Notes: generated from the sequence alone by a model not told the origin. A stretch of 64,000 nucleotides of DNA from Candidatus Obscuribacter phosphatis (GCA_001899315.1 MOYA01000004.1:233159-297158), one strand, 5' to 3'; shown: positions 25,687 through 34,803, counted from the first letter of the stretch. Translations and numbers: made by a program.

Positions 25687-26376
25687 TTAAGGCTCCATGC
25701 TTGCCGGCGGAGTCTTCTCTTTTTCTTTCTCGCCTTCCGGCAGATCAACCGTTTCGGTATCTATCAATTTGGTATCGAACTTGCGGAAATTTTTCATATT
25801 TACCGAGCTGGCCAGCTGAGCTTGGTGTGAGCGCAATGCCATCACATATGATGGCACTTGTTTGATAAACATGAGGGGCTCGATGTATTCGTTTGTGTCT
25901 TCTTTGATGACTGTGTAGTGCACATGCACACCGGTTGAACGCCCGGTTGTACCAGCATAGCCAATCACTCTTCCCCTTGTTACCCAAGTGCCGGGCATAA
26001 CAGCATAGGCGTTGAGGTGACCGACAATAGTTCTGACATTGGGATAGGGATGGTAAATCTCTACGGCCACGCCCATATTGCCGCGCCAACCCACCCTGGT
26101 CACCATGCCGTCTAAAAGGCAATAAACTTTGTCGTTCAGTTTGGCCGAAAGGTCGACACCGTTATGAAAATCGCCGCGCCCGGTGACCGGGTGCACCCGA
26201 AAGCCGGCTTTGGAGGTAACAACACCCATGCCCACCGGTGAATAAGTACAGTCGTCGCGCAACTGCGAGACCAAAACTTGAGGCGAATAGTAGCCCTTAA
26301 AGTTATTAGCCTGCGCTTGGGCGCCGACCAAAAAAGCCGCCGAAACAGCCATCAACTTAAGTAAGCCAGCTTTCAA
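25687..26376 (-). CDS. Secreted M23 (LytM-type) metallopeptidase
   Basis: 229 aa with a signal peptide (about residues 1-23, ends AQA). The peptidase domain carries the zinc ligands of family M23: His and Asp of HNGVDLSA, and the HVHY motif near residue 172, with 'GMVTRVGWRGNMGVAVEI', 'VGHLNAY' and 'GTWVTRGRVIGYAGTTGRSTG' between them. These enzymes cut peptide cross-bridges in peptidoglycan; active-site residues are intact, so it is probably active rather than an EnvC-like regulator. It lies 59 nt after gatB on the same strand. The C-terminal 35 residues are Lys/Glu/Pro-rich. Confidence 0.92.
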   Translation of the reverse strand: MKAGLLKLMAVSAAFLVGAQAQANNFKGYYSPQVLVSQLRDDCTYSPVGMGVVTSKAGFRVHPVTGRGDFHNGVDLSAKLNDKVYCLLDGMVTRVGWRGNMGVAVEIYHPYPNVRTIVGHLNAYAVMPGTWVTRGRVIGYAGTTGRSTGVHVHYTVIKEDTNEYIEPLMFIKQVPSYVMALRSHQAQLASSVNMKNFRKFDTKLIDTETVDLPEGEKEKEKTPPASMEP

Positions 26377-26435
26377 CCTTTCACCTCGTTTGCGGTAAAA
26401 GTATTATGCCTCAGTGGCCGTTATTCTGCCTTAAC

Positions 26436-27884
26436 TTAAGCTTTGGGCAGCATTTCATCAAGCAACTTGTTAATAATCTGCGGGTTGGCTTTGCCTTTCA
26501 AGGCTTTCATTGCCTCACCAAAGAAATATTGACGCAGTTTGGTCTTGCCGCTTGCATAGTCGGCAAGCTGGCTGGGCGAGCGATCTAGAACTTCTTGCAA
26601 GATAGACTTGATGGCGCCTTCATCTGAGACTTGAGCCAGCCCCTTGCTTTCGATTAACTTGTCGACCTCTCCGCCTTGGGCAAGCAAATCGACCAGCAAT
26701 TGTTTGGCCACGCTAGAGCTTATCTTGCCGCCGCTGACTGCGTCAGCTAGCTCTTTCAGATGGCTGGGCGTCAATTTGGACTGGCTAAGCTCAATTTTGT
26801 TTTCGTTCAAATAGGCTTGCACAGGTCCGTTCAACCAGTTAGCCGTGGTCTTGGCTGGGGCGCCCAAATTAATCGCTTCATCAAAGAAATCGCTGACACT
26901 GCGGTCTTCTGTAAGAATGGCTGCGTCTTCTTCTGAAAGTTCAAGGGCGCTTTTATAGCGCTCTCTGCGACTAGCCGGCAGTTCGGGCATGGTGGCGCGC
27001 ACCGAGTCTACCCAGTCGCGGCTAATCGAAAGGGGCATCAAATCTGGGTCTGGAAAATAGCGATAGTCATGAGCTTCTTCTTTGGAGCGCATTGAATGGG
27101 TTTTACCGTCGGCTTCGTTCCATAGTCTGGTTTCTTGAACGATGCGTTCGCCTTTTTCTATCAGTTGGGTTTGTCTTTCGATTTCGCTTTGAATGGCTCT
27201 CTGCACTGCTTTGAAGCTATTCATGTTTTTGATTTCGGTCTTGGTGCCAAATTCTTTCTGCCCGACCGGTCGCAGTGAAACGTTTGCATCGCAGCGAAAA
27301 GAGCCTTCTTCCAGGTTGCCGTCGCAGACCCCGATATAGCGCAAAATATTGCGCAGCTCGGTGAGGTAGAGCCTTGCTTCTTCGGGGCTCTTGAGGTCGG
27401 GCTCGCTTACTATTTCAAGCAAGGGCATGCTGGATCGGTTGAAATCTACTTTGCTGTAATCTGAACCGTGCAAACCGGCTGCACCAGCGTGGACAAGTTT
27501 GCCGGCGTCTTCTTCTAAGTGGGCACGGTTGATTTGAATTTTGCGGCCGTTTACTTCTAAATGTCCGCCTTTGCAGATTGGATGCTCGTATTGCGAAATC
27601 TGATAGCCTTTGGGCAGATCGGCATAGAAATAGTTTTTGCGATCAAAACGGCAGATTTCGGCAATTGCGCTATTTAGCGCCAAGCCAGTGCGTATACCAA
27701 GCTCGACTACTTTCTCATTCAAAACCGGCAGCACACCTGGCATGCCCAAGCAAACCGGGCAGGTTTGCATATTTTCAGAGCTGTCGTCTGTTGAAGCAAA
27801 GTCGGTAGGGCAGCCGCAGAATATCTTGGTTTTGGTCTTGAGCTGAGCGTGCACTTCCAGCCCTATCACCGTCTCCAGTGCCAT
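26436..27884 (-). CDS. gatB: Aspartyl/glutamyl-tRNA amidotransferase subunit B
   Basis: 482 aa, normal length. GatB of GatCAB amidates Glu-tRNA(Gln) and/or Asp-tRNA(Asn) using ammonia from GatA. Diagnostic parts are the N-terminal GLEVHAQLKTKTKIFC with four cysteines (CGC and CPVC), 'KNYFYADLPKGYQISQYE', 'HLEEDAGKLVH', 'DFNRSSMPLLEIVSEPD' type region and the C-terminal YqeY-like helical domain. gatA and gatC are not in the window. The start is 18 nt after the MCE-protein gene, so gatB is probably transcribed with the lipid-transport genes. Confidence 0.97.
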   Translation of the reverse strand: MALETVIGLEVHAQLKTKTKIFCGCPTDFASTDDSSENMQTCPVCLGMPGVLPVLNEKVVELGIRTGLALNSAIAEICRFDRKNYFYADLPKGYQISQYEHPICKGGHLEVNGRKIQINRAHLEEDAGKLVHAGAAGLHGSDYSKVDFNRSSMPLLEIVSEPDLKSPEEARLYLTELRNILRYIGVCDGNLEEGSFRCDANVSLRPVGQKEFGTKTEIKNMNSFKAVQRAIQSEIERQTQLIEKGERIVQETRLWNEADGKTHSMRSKEEAHDYRYFPDPDLMPLSISRDWVDSVRATMPELPASRRERYKSALELSEEDAAILTEDRSVSDFFDEAINLGAPAKTTANWLNGPVQAYLNENKIELSQSKLTPSHLKELADAVSGGKISSSVAKQLLVDLLAQGGEVDKLIESKGLAQVSDEGAIKSILQEVLDRSPSQLADYASGKTKLRQYFFGEAMKALKGKANPQIINKLLDEMLPKA

Positions 27885-27902
27885 TTTAACTAATCCTCTT
27901 TC

Positions 27903-29201
27903 TTATCTCGTTTTTGATTTGTCGCTGTCTGCGCTTTGGCTCTTGGGGTTGAGTTTGCCCGGGCGTCCGAACATCATCTGCAAAAGCGGCGCCGGTTTAT
28001 CGAGTATCTGCTGCATTTGTTTGGCGGCGATATCGACATTATCGAAAGCATCTTTGGCTTTGACGATGGTGCCTTCAACATTGTCTTTCACCAGGGGCTG
28101 ATTCAAGATATTGTTGATTCTTTCCATGGCTTCGCGGGCGTTTGCCGCGGCGCCTTTGAGATCTTCTCTGAGACTCTCATCGTTTGCTAGTTTTTCTGCC
28201 GCTTTCACCGATCTCTCAATCGAGGTAACACTTTCGTTGACCTTGTTGAGCATGGTGATGATGTCGCCTCTCACCGCTTGATTGTTCAGTGTGCCGTTTA
28301 CTTCATGTACAGTTCTTCCAATCGAATCGGCGGTTTGTTTAGCCAGAGTGGCAGTCTCTTTCAAGTCGCCGCTCAGACCGGGATTGTCCAGAATTTTGCT
28401 CAGTTTGCCATTAGTCACTTTGGCATCTTTAGCCAGACTGCCTACGTTAGCGAGGGCTTCTTCGCCGCGATTAAAGAAGGCGCCGGCGCCGTGTACCGCT
28501 GTTTTGGTCTCAACTGCGGCATCGCCGATTTTTTTAGATGTATCGGTGAAAGTATCGGCTGCTTTTTCAAAGCGATCCATATTGCGATCGAGTTTCTTAG
28601 CGGCTTGGTTGAAAGCGCTCACAGCTTCGCCTGAATGTTTGAGGGCATCGGCAAGGCTGACACCTACTTCTTCTGAGCCAACCGAGGTGACTATATCGTT
28701 CAATTTCGTGGCGATTTTGTTGAGGACCAGCTCGGTTCTGATTGGGTCTTGACCGCGTACTGTTTCACCCGAGCCTATGTATTTCAGTTCTTTGCCGGGT
28801 GTATAGTCGGGCAAAGTAATCTCGATATACTTGGCGCCCACCAGACCCTGGGTCTGAATAGTGATAGTGGCGCCTTCCGGAATGGTTACTGCTTCTGTAT
28901 TGATCTTGAGATGGCACTTGACCATGGCTCGATTAGAATCCGGCTTGGCTTCTGCTTGGGGATCTGCAGCCGCCTGGGCTTGCAAGAGTTCGATTCTCTC
29001 CACTGTACCGACGCGAACACCGTTGATATTGACCGGCGCATTGTTATTGAGACCGGCTATGTCTGAAAAGAGAACATTGAATTTTTGCGGCGGATGCAAG
29101 ACCGAAAAACCCTTAAGCCAAGACCAGCCTGTCGTCAGCATAAACATGGCGATGACGAAAAAGAGTCCGACTCTGATTTCTAGATTGGGTTTTGGGTTCA
29201 T
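27903..29201 (-). CDS. mlaD: MCE-domain lipid transport protein (MlaD-like)
   Basis: 432 aa from ATG 29201 (GAGGA 9 nt upstream, overlapping the end of mlaF by spacing only). One transmembrane helix (about 9-28), then an MCE domain (about 38-150: 'KFNVLFSDIAGLNNNAPVNINGVRVGTV', 'VTIPEGATITIQTQGLVGAKYIEITLP'). After it comes a long helical region (about 175-410) of amphipathic repeats. MCE proteins form hexameric rings that carry phospholipids between membranes; the long helical part is like needle-type MCE proteins (PqiB/YebT/Mce) more than short E. coli MlaD. Confidence 0.92.
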   Translation of the reverse strand: MNPKPNLEIRVGLFFVIAMFMLTTGWSWLKGFSVLHPPQKFNVLFSDIAGLNNNAPVNINGVRVGTVERIELLQAQAAADPQAEAKPDSNRAMVKCHLKINTEAVTIPEGATITIQTQGLVGAKYIEITLPDYTPGKELKYIGSGETVRGQDPIRTELVLNKIATKLNDIVTSVGSEEVGVSLADALKHSGEAVSAFNQAAKKLDRNMDRFEKAADTFTDTSKKIGDAAVETKTAVHGAGAFFNRGEEALANVGSLAKDAKVTNGKLSKILDNPGLSGDLKETATLAKQTADSIGRTVHEVNGTLNNQAVRGDIITMLNKVNESVTSIERSVKAAEKLANDESLREDLKGAAANAREAMERINNILNQPLVKDNVEGTIVKAKDAFDNVDIAAKQMQQILDKPAPLLQMMFGRPGKLNPKSQSADSDKSKTR

Positions 29202-29205
29202 TTGG

Positions 29206-29940
29206 TCAATCCTCGACTGCCCCTGCCAACATCGGTCCTTCGCGAGTGGCATGAGCAAATTGTTTCATATAAGGGTCTTCTGAGCTAACGCCCTCTTCGG
29301 GGCTGCCTTCCCAGACTATTTTTCCGGCGTGCATGAGCAAAACCCGGTCGGCTGTGCGGGTCCAGGTAGAAAACTGGTGGGTGACCACAATTGAAGCAGC
29401 TTGCAATTGATGTTCTAGCTCTATCATGTAGTCTTCGATAATGGTGGACATGACTGGGTCTAGACCAGTGGTCGGCTCGTCGTAAAGAATTATCTTGGGA
29501 TCGTTTACAATCGCCCGGGCAAAGCTGGTGCGTTTCTGTTGACCACCTGAAAGTTTGGTGGGCGAATAGTCTTCAAAACCTGCCAAGCCGACCATCGAAA
29601 GTTTTTCTGAGATGATCTTGTCTTCCTCTTTGCGACTAAGCTTGCGCCTCTCTAGCGCAATTGCCAGATTGTCTCGCACCGAAAGTGAGTTCAATAGGGC
29701 TGAACCTTGAAAAACCAAGCCGATCTCGTCCGACCTCTTGATTACTTCGCCTTGGTCTGGTTCAAGCAAGCCGCAGATTATTTTCAAGATGGTTGACTTG
29801 CCGCAGCCGCTAGGCCCAATCAAACCAAGCATTTCACCGGCATAAACCTGAAAGCTGACACCTCGCAATATCTGTCTTTCGCCAAAGGCTTTGTGGATAT
29901 TGACTAGTTCTAGTATTGGTTCTTGCGATCTTGGTGCCAT
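29206..29940 (-). CDS. mlaF: ABC transporter ATPase of the Mla lipid system
   Basis: 244 aa. Walker A GPSGCGKST, Q-loop, signature LSGGQQKR, Walker B KIILYDEPTTGLDP and the switch His in VVTHQ are all intact. The 'LSGGQQKR' form and the neighbourhood (permease upstream, MCE protein downstream) identify it as MlaF/MkI-type. It drives phospholipid movement between inner and outer membrane, the direction being debated for Mla. The ATG follows the permease stop by 11 nt. Confidence 0.95.
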   Translation of the reverse strand: MAPRSQEPILELVNIHKAFGERQILRGVSFQVYAGEMLGLIGPSGCGKSTILKIICGLLEPDQGEVIKRSDEIGLVFQGSALLNSLSVRDNLAIALERRKLSRKEEDKIISEKLSMVGLAGFEDYSPTKLSGGQQKRTSFARAIVNDPKIILYDEPTTGLDPVMSTIIEDYMIELEHQLQAASIVVTHQFSTWTRTADRVLLMHAGKIVWEGSPEEGVSSEDPYMKQFAHATREGPMLAGAVED

Positions 29941-29951
29941 GGCTTATCGCG

Positions 29952-30761
29952 TTACCTCGGTGCGTAAGTGACTGAGGTAACAACAAAGTTGAGGATGAAA
30001 ATAGAAATCATCGTCCAAACAATTGTGCGGGTTGTGGCAATGCCTACATCTTCGGCGCCGCCGCGGGTGTTTAGTCCGATGGCGCAACTGAACATGATGA
30101 TCAAGGTGGCATTGATGATTGACTTGAGAAAGTGCACCGAAAAGTCACGGTCTAAGATGGTCTGTTTGACCGAATCCATAAAGGTGTCCGGGGGCACATT
30201 GGCAGCGCCTTGGGCGATGACAATACCGGCAACTAAGCCGATGAACATGGCATAGACCGAAAGGGTGGGGATCATCACCAGGGCGGCGGTATATCTAGGC
30301 ACTACTAGAAATTTGACTGGGTCTACGCGCATAACTTTGAGGGCGTCGATTTGTTCGGTAATCATCATGGTGGTGAGCTCAGCCGCCACCGACGAACCGA
30401 CTCTGCCGGCCACGATGACGCCGGCCGTGATTGGTCCTATCTCTCTGACGAGAGCCAATGAAACAACGCCGCCGATAGCTGTATCTGCCCCAAACTGGAC
30501 CAGCTCTCTTGATATCTGTAGGCTCATGGCAAAGCCGGTAAAGAGGGCAGTGATGCCCACCACCACAAAAGAGAGGACGCCGATCATATAAGCCTGGCGC
30601 ACTGTTTCTTTGAGATTGATTTGACCCCTGACCATATAAGAAACAGTCTGGAACCAGAGTATGAGCACCTGTCCAAGCAGCTTAACGCCCACGGCAAACT
30701 GGTTTTCAACCAGTCTGTATGGGTTGGGCAGGTTCTTTGCTTTAGCGGTTCCTGAAGTCAT
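29952..30761 (-). CDS. mlaE: MlaE-type lipid ABC permease
   Basis: 269 aa, five or six transmembrane helices. The conserved MlaE block is present: 'GAQVVLQL' position occupied by an equivalent, 'ALVREIGPITAGVIVAGRVGSSVAAEL' and 'EQIDALKVMRVDPVKFLVVPR'. It is the membrane part of the phospholipid transporter with the MlaF-like ATPase and the MCE protein encoded downstream. First gene of the run mlaE-mlaF-mlaD-gatB-M23, so its promoter should lie in the 117-bp space shared with the divergent M50 protease gene. Confidence 0.95.
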   Translation of the reverse strand: MTSGTAKAKNLPNPYRLVENQFAVGVKLLGQVLILWFQTVSYMVRGQINLKETVRQAYMIGVLSFVVVGITALFTGFAMSLQISRELVQFGADTAIGGVVSLALVREIGPITAGVIVAGRVGSSVAAELTTMMITEQIDALKVMRVDPVKFLVVPRYTAALVMIPTLSVYAMFIGLVAGIVIAQGAANVPPDTFMDSVKQTILDRDFSVHFLKSIINATLIIMFSCAIGLNTRGGAEDVGIATTRTIVWTMISIFILNFVVTSVTYAPR

Positions 30762-30877
30762 CTAGACAATTTTATGGGTAAAAGGTGTTTTTATCAGATG
30801 TTTGCGCAACACTTAATGTGGTGTTTGTTTTTAGATATATGATTGCAACTGTTATTTAGCCCTGAGTTGGACAAATT

Positions 30878-31708
30878 ATGGATACTGAAGGACCGTCTGG
30901 AACTTCGATGGGGGGCGAGATTGCCCCGGAAAATTCCGGAACTGGTAACGGAACTGGTAACGGTAAGCGGTTCTGGCTTGGGCCGCTTGCTCTTCTTGGC
31001 TTCGTCTTGCTCAAGGCGAAAGTTCTGTTGACGGCTCTGTCATTTGCCAATCTCGGCAGCCTCCTCTTTAGTTTTTCGACGATGTTTCTTTCTTTTGGCG
31101 CCTATGGAATTGCCTATGGCTGGTCTTTTGGCGCCATGTTCGTCTTGCTCATTCTGGTGCATGAGTTGGGGCATTATGTTTCCATGAAGTTGGCTAAATT
31201 AGACCCGGGTCTGCCGGTATTTGTTCCATTTTTGGGTGCCTGGGTAAAGATGAGTAAATTGCCCGAGAATGAAGCTTTGAATGCCTGGGTCGCTCTGGCT
31301 GGTCCCCTTTTTGGTGGGCTTTTCGCCATTATTCTGGTCTTTCTTGGCTACTTTTCAAAAAACAGTTTTCTCATTGCTTCAGGCAATGTCGGCTGTATTC
31401 TCAATCTTTTCCAGCTCTTGCCAACTCGCCCTCTTGATGGGGGTTTTATTGCGCCGGTGCTTGGCAAATGGCAGCTGCTTTTGGGCTTGCTTGCACTTTT
31501 CCTCTTGGCTTTAATTTTGCAGGCGCCGATGCTGAGTTTGATAGCTTTGGTGGGCATATGGCCCCTTATATTGGCTTTTCGCCAAAACCAAAAGGGTCTA
31601 ATGCGAATGAAGCCGGCTAGCCCGATAGCGCGTTTTTGGCTTGGCCTTGGTTTCTTCGGTACAGCCGTACTACTTGGCTTCTTTGCGGCGCAGAGTCAGC
31701 CGAATTAA
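30878..31708 (+). CDS. M50 site-2-protease-type membrane metallopeptidase
   Basis: 276 aa. Zinc motif HELGH (His95-Glu96-His99) inside a hydrophobic helix, and the third ligand in 'LNLFQLLPTRPLDGG' near residue 186, as in the M50 family. About six transmembrane helices; no PDZ or CBS domain, so it is the minimal 'FtsH-free' SpoIVFB/Rip-like form. Such enzymes cut membrane-embedded anti-sigma factors or signal-peptide remnants. The N-terminal 30 residues are Gly/Asn/Ser-rich. The substrate is not indicated by the neighbours. Divergent from mlaE. Confidence 0.9.
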   Translation: MDTEGPSGTSMGGEIAPENSGTGNGTGNGKRFWLGPLALLGFVLLKAKVLLTALSFANLGSLLFSFSTMFLSFGAYGIAYGWSFGAMFVLLILVHELGHYVSMKLAKLDPGLPVFVPFLGAWVKMSKLPENEALNAWVALAGPLFGGLFAIILVFLGYFSKNSFLIASGNVGCILNLFQLLPTRPLDGGFIAPVLGKWQLLLGLLALFLLALILQAPMLSLIALVGIWPLILAFRQNQKGLMRMKPASPIARFWLGLGFFGTAVLLGFFAAQSQPN

Positions 31709-31793
31709 GCTTTTGGGGGGAAATCCACCATAGCCAGAGACTGTCCTTAAAGGTCTAATAAATTCGTTCGGTCTTACTTTTTGCAGGTATCCC

Positions 31794-32603
31794 TTGAACG
31801 AGCAAAATGGCGGTCAGTTTGAATATTTGCAGCCTCCTCTAGAGGGGCGCAGCTTGCAGCAAGAGCTTTCGAAAGAGCTGCCCAGTCTCTCTTTTATGAG
31901 TTTGAAAGGCGCCCAGGCTGAGATCAAAGAATTGCAGCTTGACCCTCGCTTTGCCATGCTCAGTACCGAACAAATAAGACAGATGATTGTTTCAGAAGAA
32001 ATGGCAAACAGAGACAAGTTCACTTTTGTTTCGGCCGCTATTTGTGGTCCATTGTTTTTATTTGGTCTGGGCGCTGCTTTTGCCCTTTTTGACGACATAA
32101 AAGCTGCCAGAGAGGCTAAGCTGCAAAAATTGCTCACCGGTCAAGACAGCGGCAAAGCTAGAGCCGGAGCGGCGCTGGTTCGTGCTGAAACTTTGGAAGA
32201 AACCAAGAAAAAGCAAGAAAGTATTATTGCCGTACCGAAGGAAAAGCCGGCTAACGATAAGACCGGCAAGCTGACACCTGAGGCCCAGAAGCTGCTTGGT
32301 CTGGAAAGCAATAGGCGAATGAAGCTTGAGGCAAGCGGCGGCTCTCATAGTCGGCGCGATTTTACCGGCAGAGTAAAAGAAAAGCTCTATACAGGCGGAG
32401 AGCGCAACTGGGAAGAGAAAGCCGCTGAGCGCTCGCTCAAGAGCTGGCTGAAAGCTGAAATACTGATGAAGCGCAAACAGTCTTTGCTGGACAATATGGA
32501 GCGCATGCGCGGTCAGGCACCGGGAGATTTTAGTCTCTATGCCGGTTTGGCTGCGCGGGTCGAGAATCTCGATAAACAGCTGAAGAGAATGGGCTACGTT
32601 TAG
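31794..32603 (+). CDS. Single-pass membrane protein with coiled coil
   Basis: 269 aa starting at TTG 31794, with AGG about 6 nt upstream; the first ATG in frame comes much later. After about 75 polar residues ('IKELQLDPRFAMLSTEQIRQMIVSEEM') there is one transmembrane helix (about 83-100), followed by a long charged helical region to the end (Lys/Glu/Arg-rich, 'KLQKLL', 'LLDNMERMRGQ', 'RVENLDKQLKRMG'). No known family. It could be a structural or scaffold membrane protein. Same strand as the M50 gene with 85 bp between, so perhaps co-expressed. Confidence 0.7.
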   Translation: MNEQNGGQFEYLQPPLEGRSLQQELSKELPSLSFMSLKGAQAEIKELQLDPRFAMLSTEQIRQMIVSEEMANRDKFTFVSAAICGPLFLFGLGAAFALFDDIKAAREAKLQKLLTGQDSGKARAGAALVRAETLEETKKKQESIIAVPKEKPANDKTGKLTPEAQKLLGLESNRRMKLEASGGSHSRRDFTGRVKEKLYTGGERNWEEKAAERSLKSWLKAEILMKRKQSLLDNMERMRGQAPGDFSLYAGLAARVENLDKQLKRMGYV

Positions 32604-32625
32604 CTAACTAAATAACTAACTGATC

Positions 32626-33390
32626 TTAGTTGGTGAAGAGTAGCTTGGTGCCGAGTATGGTGCCGGCAGCAATAAAAGCTTTTTTGACGAAATCAGAGCC
32701 ATATTTTTTGCCGATTTTGGAGCCTAGCCAGGCGCCGCTCAGTGAGCCGCAAATAGCCGGTAAAACTAAGCGTAAATCATAATGGCCGCCGGCTACATAA
32801 ATCGTCGAGGCAAAGAGGCACCAGGCGCAAGCAACTAGATAGTAATAACCGAGTGCTTCCAAAAGCAGAAAACCGCGCCCCATAGTTAGTACTACCGATG
32901 TGAAAATGCCGTTACCCGAACCGAAGAAAGCTTCATAAAAGCCAAGCGGTAAGGCAAACAAGGCGGTCTGGAGGCGGCTCAAGCTTGGCGGCTTGGCCTT
33001 TGTACCGAAGTCTTTCTTGATATAAGTGATTACCACCAAAAGTAGGATAAATGCTCCAAAAACTTTTTGAAGAGTTTGGGGATTGCTGTTCACAATTACT
33101 TGGGTGCCGCAGTAGGCGCCGAGCAAGCCTATGGCGATGAAGTTAACCAGTAATTTTTTATCAATTTGGTGTCCACGCAGATAATTCCTTGCTGCAATCA
33201 GGGTCCAGACCGAGCCGTTTAATGTATTAGATGAAATCGCCACCGGAAGCGGAAAGCCGAGCATCAGCCAGACCGGGGTAGTAATCATGCTGGAGCCGCC
33301 GCCGCTCATAGAACTGAGTAGTGTGGCGCCGAAAGCCACAGTTGTGATGGTTATGGTCTGAGATAAATCAAGGGAAGGGAGAGAGGGCAA
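32626..33390 (-). CDS. TauE/SafE-family membrane permease
   Basis: 254 aa, about eight transmembrane helices. Characteristic of the sulphite/organosulphonate exporter (TauE/SafE, formerly DUF81) family: repeated 'GGGSSMITTPVWLMLGFPLPVAISSN' and 'GSGNGIFTSVVLTMGRGF' halves, showing the internal duplication. Family members export sulphur-containing anions or act as general permeases; no sulphur-metabolism gene is near, so the substrate stays open. Convergent with the 31794-32603 gene (22 bp apart), with no clear terminator between them. Confidence 0.88.
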   Translation of the reverse strand: MPSLPSLDLSQTITITTVAFGATLLSSMSGGGSSMITTPVWLMLGFPLPVAISSNTLNGSVWTLIAARNYLRGHQIDKKLLVNFIAIGLLGAYCGTQVIVNSNPQTLQKVFGAFILLLVVITYIKKDFGTKAKPPSLSRLQTALFALPLGFYEAFFGSGNGIFTSVVLTMGRGFLLLEALGYYYLVACAWCLFASTIYVAGGHYDLRLVLPAICGSLSGAWLGSKIGKKYGSDFVKKAFIAAGTILGTKLLFTN

Positions 33391-33496
33391 GAAAGGGACC
33401 TTGTAGTTAGGAAAATTTAGGTAGTTGGTAAAATTGAGGAAGGCGGCTAGAGAGTTTTATTGGAAGACATCATTGAAAAAGTCTAGAGCAGATAGA

Positions 33497-33530
33497 GAGT
33501 TTAGAGCAGTTAAAGAGTTTAGAGCAGTTA
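33497..33530 (+). repeat. Direct repeat before the secreted-protein gene
   Basis: GAGTTTAGAGCAGTTAA occurs twice in tandem (period 18 bp) and a related GTCTAGAGCAGATAGA lies just upstream. Directly precedes the ATG at 33539; possible operator or slippage product. Confidence 0.6.
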
Positions 33531-33538
33531 AGCAATTT

Positions 33539-34321
33539 ATGTCTAAGAGAATTATTCCTTTCTTGCTTAGCCTAGTGCTTTGCCAGTCTGCTCAGGCCGA
33601 ACCACAGAGAAATACAAACTCTAAGCCGACTTCTGGTGATGAATGCATAGTGATTAAGCAGAGAGATTTCAAAGTCGGTGATATGACTGTTTATCTTTCG
33701 CCTGAAAGAGCGAGAGTCGATGCTATGTCGGGGCGCTGCACAATTTGTGCTTCTGCGCCCGATTGGCGGGTGACTGTTTTTAACAAATCTGGTCAGTATT
33801 ATATGGTGGAGCGCTCGGCTTGGAAGGCGAAGGGTTTGCATGGTCTAACAAGATCAAAACGCGAGAGCTTTGACTTTAAAGATGGCAAACCAGTCAAAAT
33901 CAAATATTTAAACCTGCAGTGTTTTCAGGTAAGCAGGTCTTCGCGTGGCACTGAACCTTCTACTGTCGATGTCGCTTTTCGTTCTGAAAAGTCTAAGGTG
34001 AGCCGTGATGCAAAGCCTATTAGTTGTGTGACTACATACATCGCAACCAGTGATCTGCCTCTCAGTCAGGGGGCGGCCGACTTTGTCGAAGGTCTTTATT
34101 TGACTGTCCCTCAAGCCAGAGTATTTCTTTTGAGCGAGACAAAAGGCCCGGGGTTTTTGCGCAAAGGTTTTGTCACTGAAAATATAACCAAAGCAAAACT
34201 GCCGCCCTCATTTTTTGCCGTGCCGACAGGACTGAGGAAGGCTTATTCTTTAGCAGCGGTTGCCACTGGTAGTGATATGGAAGATATTTTGTTGGATGTG
34301 ACCGGTGGGCGACATCCTTAA
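33539..34321 (+). CDS. Secreted protein, paralogue of the 13935-14729 product
   Basis: 260 aa from ATG 33539 (MSKRIIPF), which places a normal signal peptide at the N-terminus (hydrophobic core 5-15, ends QAEP). The frame is open to a TTG at 33425 but that part is repeat-derived. No strong ribosome site. Mature part: 'GDMTVYLSPERARVDAM', 'PDWRVTVFNKSGQYYMVER..WKAKG', four to five Cys and a C-terminal 'FFAVPTGLRKAYS....MEDILLDV'. The order matches the 13935-14729 protein. A beta-rich, possibly lipid- or ligand-binding periplasmic protein; function unknown. Confidence 0.75.
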   Translation: MSKRIIPFLLSLVLCQSAQAEPQRNTNSKPTSGDECIVIKQRDFKVGDMTVYLSPERARVDAMSGRCTICASAPDWRVTVFNKSGQYYMVERSAWKAKGLHGLTRSKRESFDFKDGKPVKIKYLNLQCFQVSRSSRGTEPSTVDVAFRSEKSKVSRDAKPISCVTTYIATSDLPLSQGAADFVEGLYLTVPQARVFLLSETKGPGFLRKGFVTENITKAKLPPSFFAVPTGLRKAYSLAAVATGSDMEDILLDVTGGRHP

Positions 34322-34389
34322 TAGAACGGAGTGGTGATAATTTTGTTGCGGTTGAATCTGAATTTGTTTGCTGGTTCTCTTTTGGGGCA

Positions 34390-34450
34390 TATTATAGAAT
34401 GTAGTAAGCAAAGCGAAAAAAGCAAAAGAGAAAGGAGTAAACTCCCTTCC
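34390..34450 (-). terminator. Terminator region of the PspC gene with shared AT motif (copy B)
   Basis: Imperfect stem (34431-34439 with 34442-34450), T-rich tract on the minus strand (CTCTTTTGCTTTTTTCG), then TACTACATTCTATAATATG, nearly identical to the copy at 7886. Confidence 0.65.
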
Positions 34451-34521
34451 CTTCTGCAGGACATTCGAACTTGCTTGACTCAGGTCAGCGTGTTCAGATG
34501 AAACTCTTCAGGTCGGCGTCT

Positions 34522-34764
34522 TCAGCGCTTGGGCAGAGCCAGGCAGCAGAGCCCGTAGAAGAGCAGAACGCCGCCGCCGGAGACCAGGGCGAAGAGCACG
34601 GTGATGACGCGCACCACAGTCGTGTCGAGACCGAAGTGGCGGGCGATGCCGTAGCAGACGCCGCCGAAGACTTCGTTGCCGCCGGTACCACGGGTGATGC
34701 CGGACTTGTTCATGAGGATGAGAATGACGGCCAAAAGAATGACCGTACCGATTGTCAGAGTCAT
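34522..34764 (-). CDS. PspC-domain membrane protein
   Basis: 80 aa from ATG 34764 with GAGGAA 6 nt upstream; the open frame upstream of it is not coding. N-terminal transmembrane helix (about 3-18), a short loop (NKSGITRGTGGN), then the PspC core 'GGVCYGIARHFGLDTTVVRVI' and a second helix (about 55-74). Phage-shock protein C-type proteins sense envelope or membrane stress and are usually linked to PspA; no pspA is in the window. Here it closes the 47.8-34.5 kb stress-type gene run. Confidence 0.88.
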   Translation of the reverse strand: MTLTIGTVILLAVILILMNKSGITRGTGGNEVFGGVCYGIARHFGLDTTVVRVITVLFALVSGGGVLLFYGLCCLALPKR

Positions 34765-34803
34765 GTGTTTTTCCTCGCAGTCAAGTGAGTGTTTGGTGTT
34801 AAG

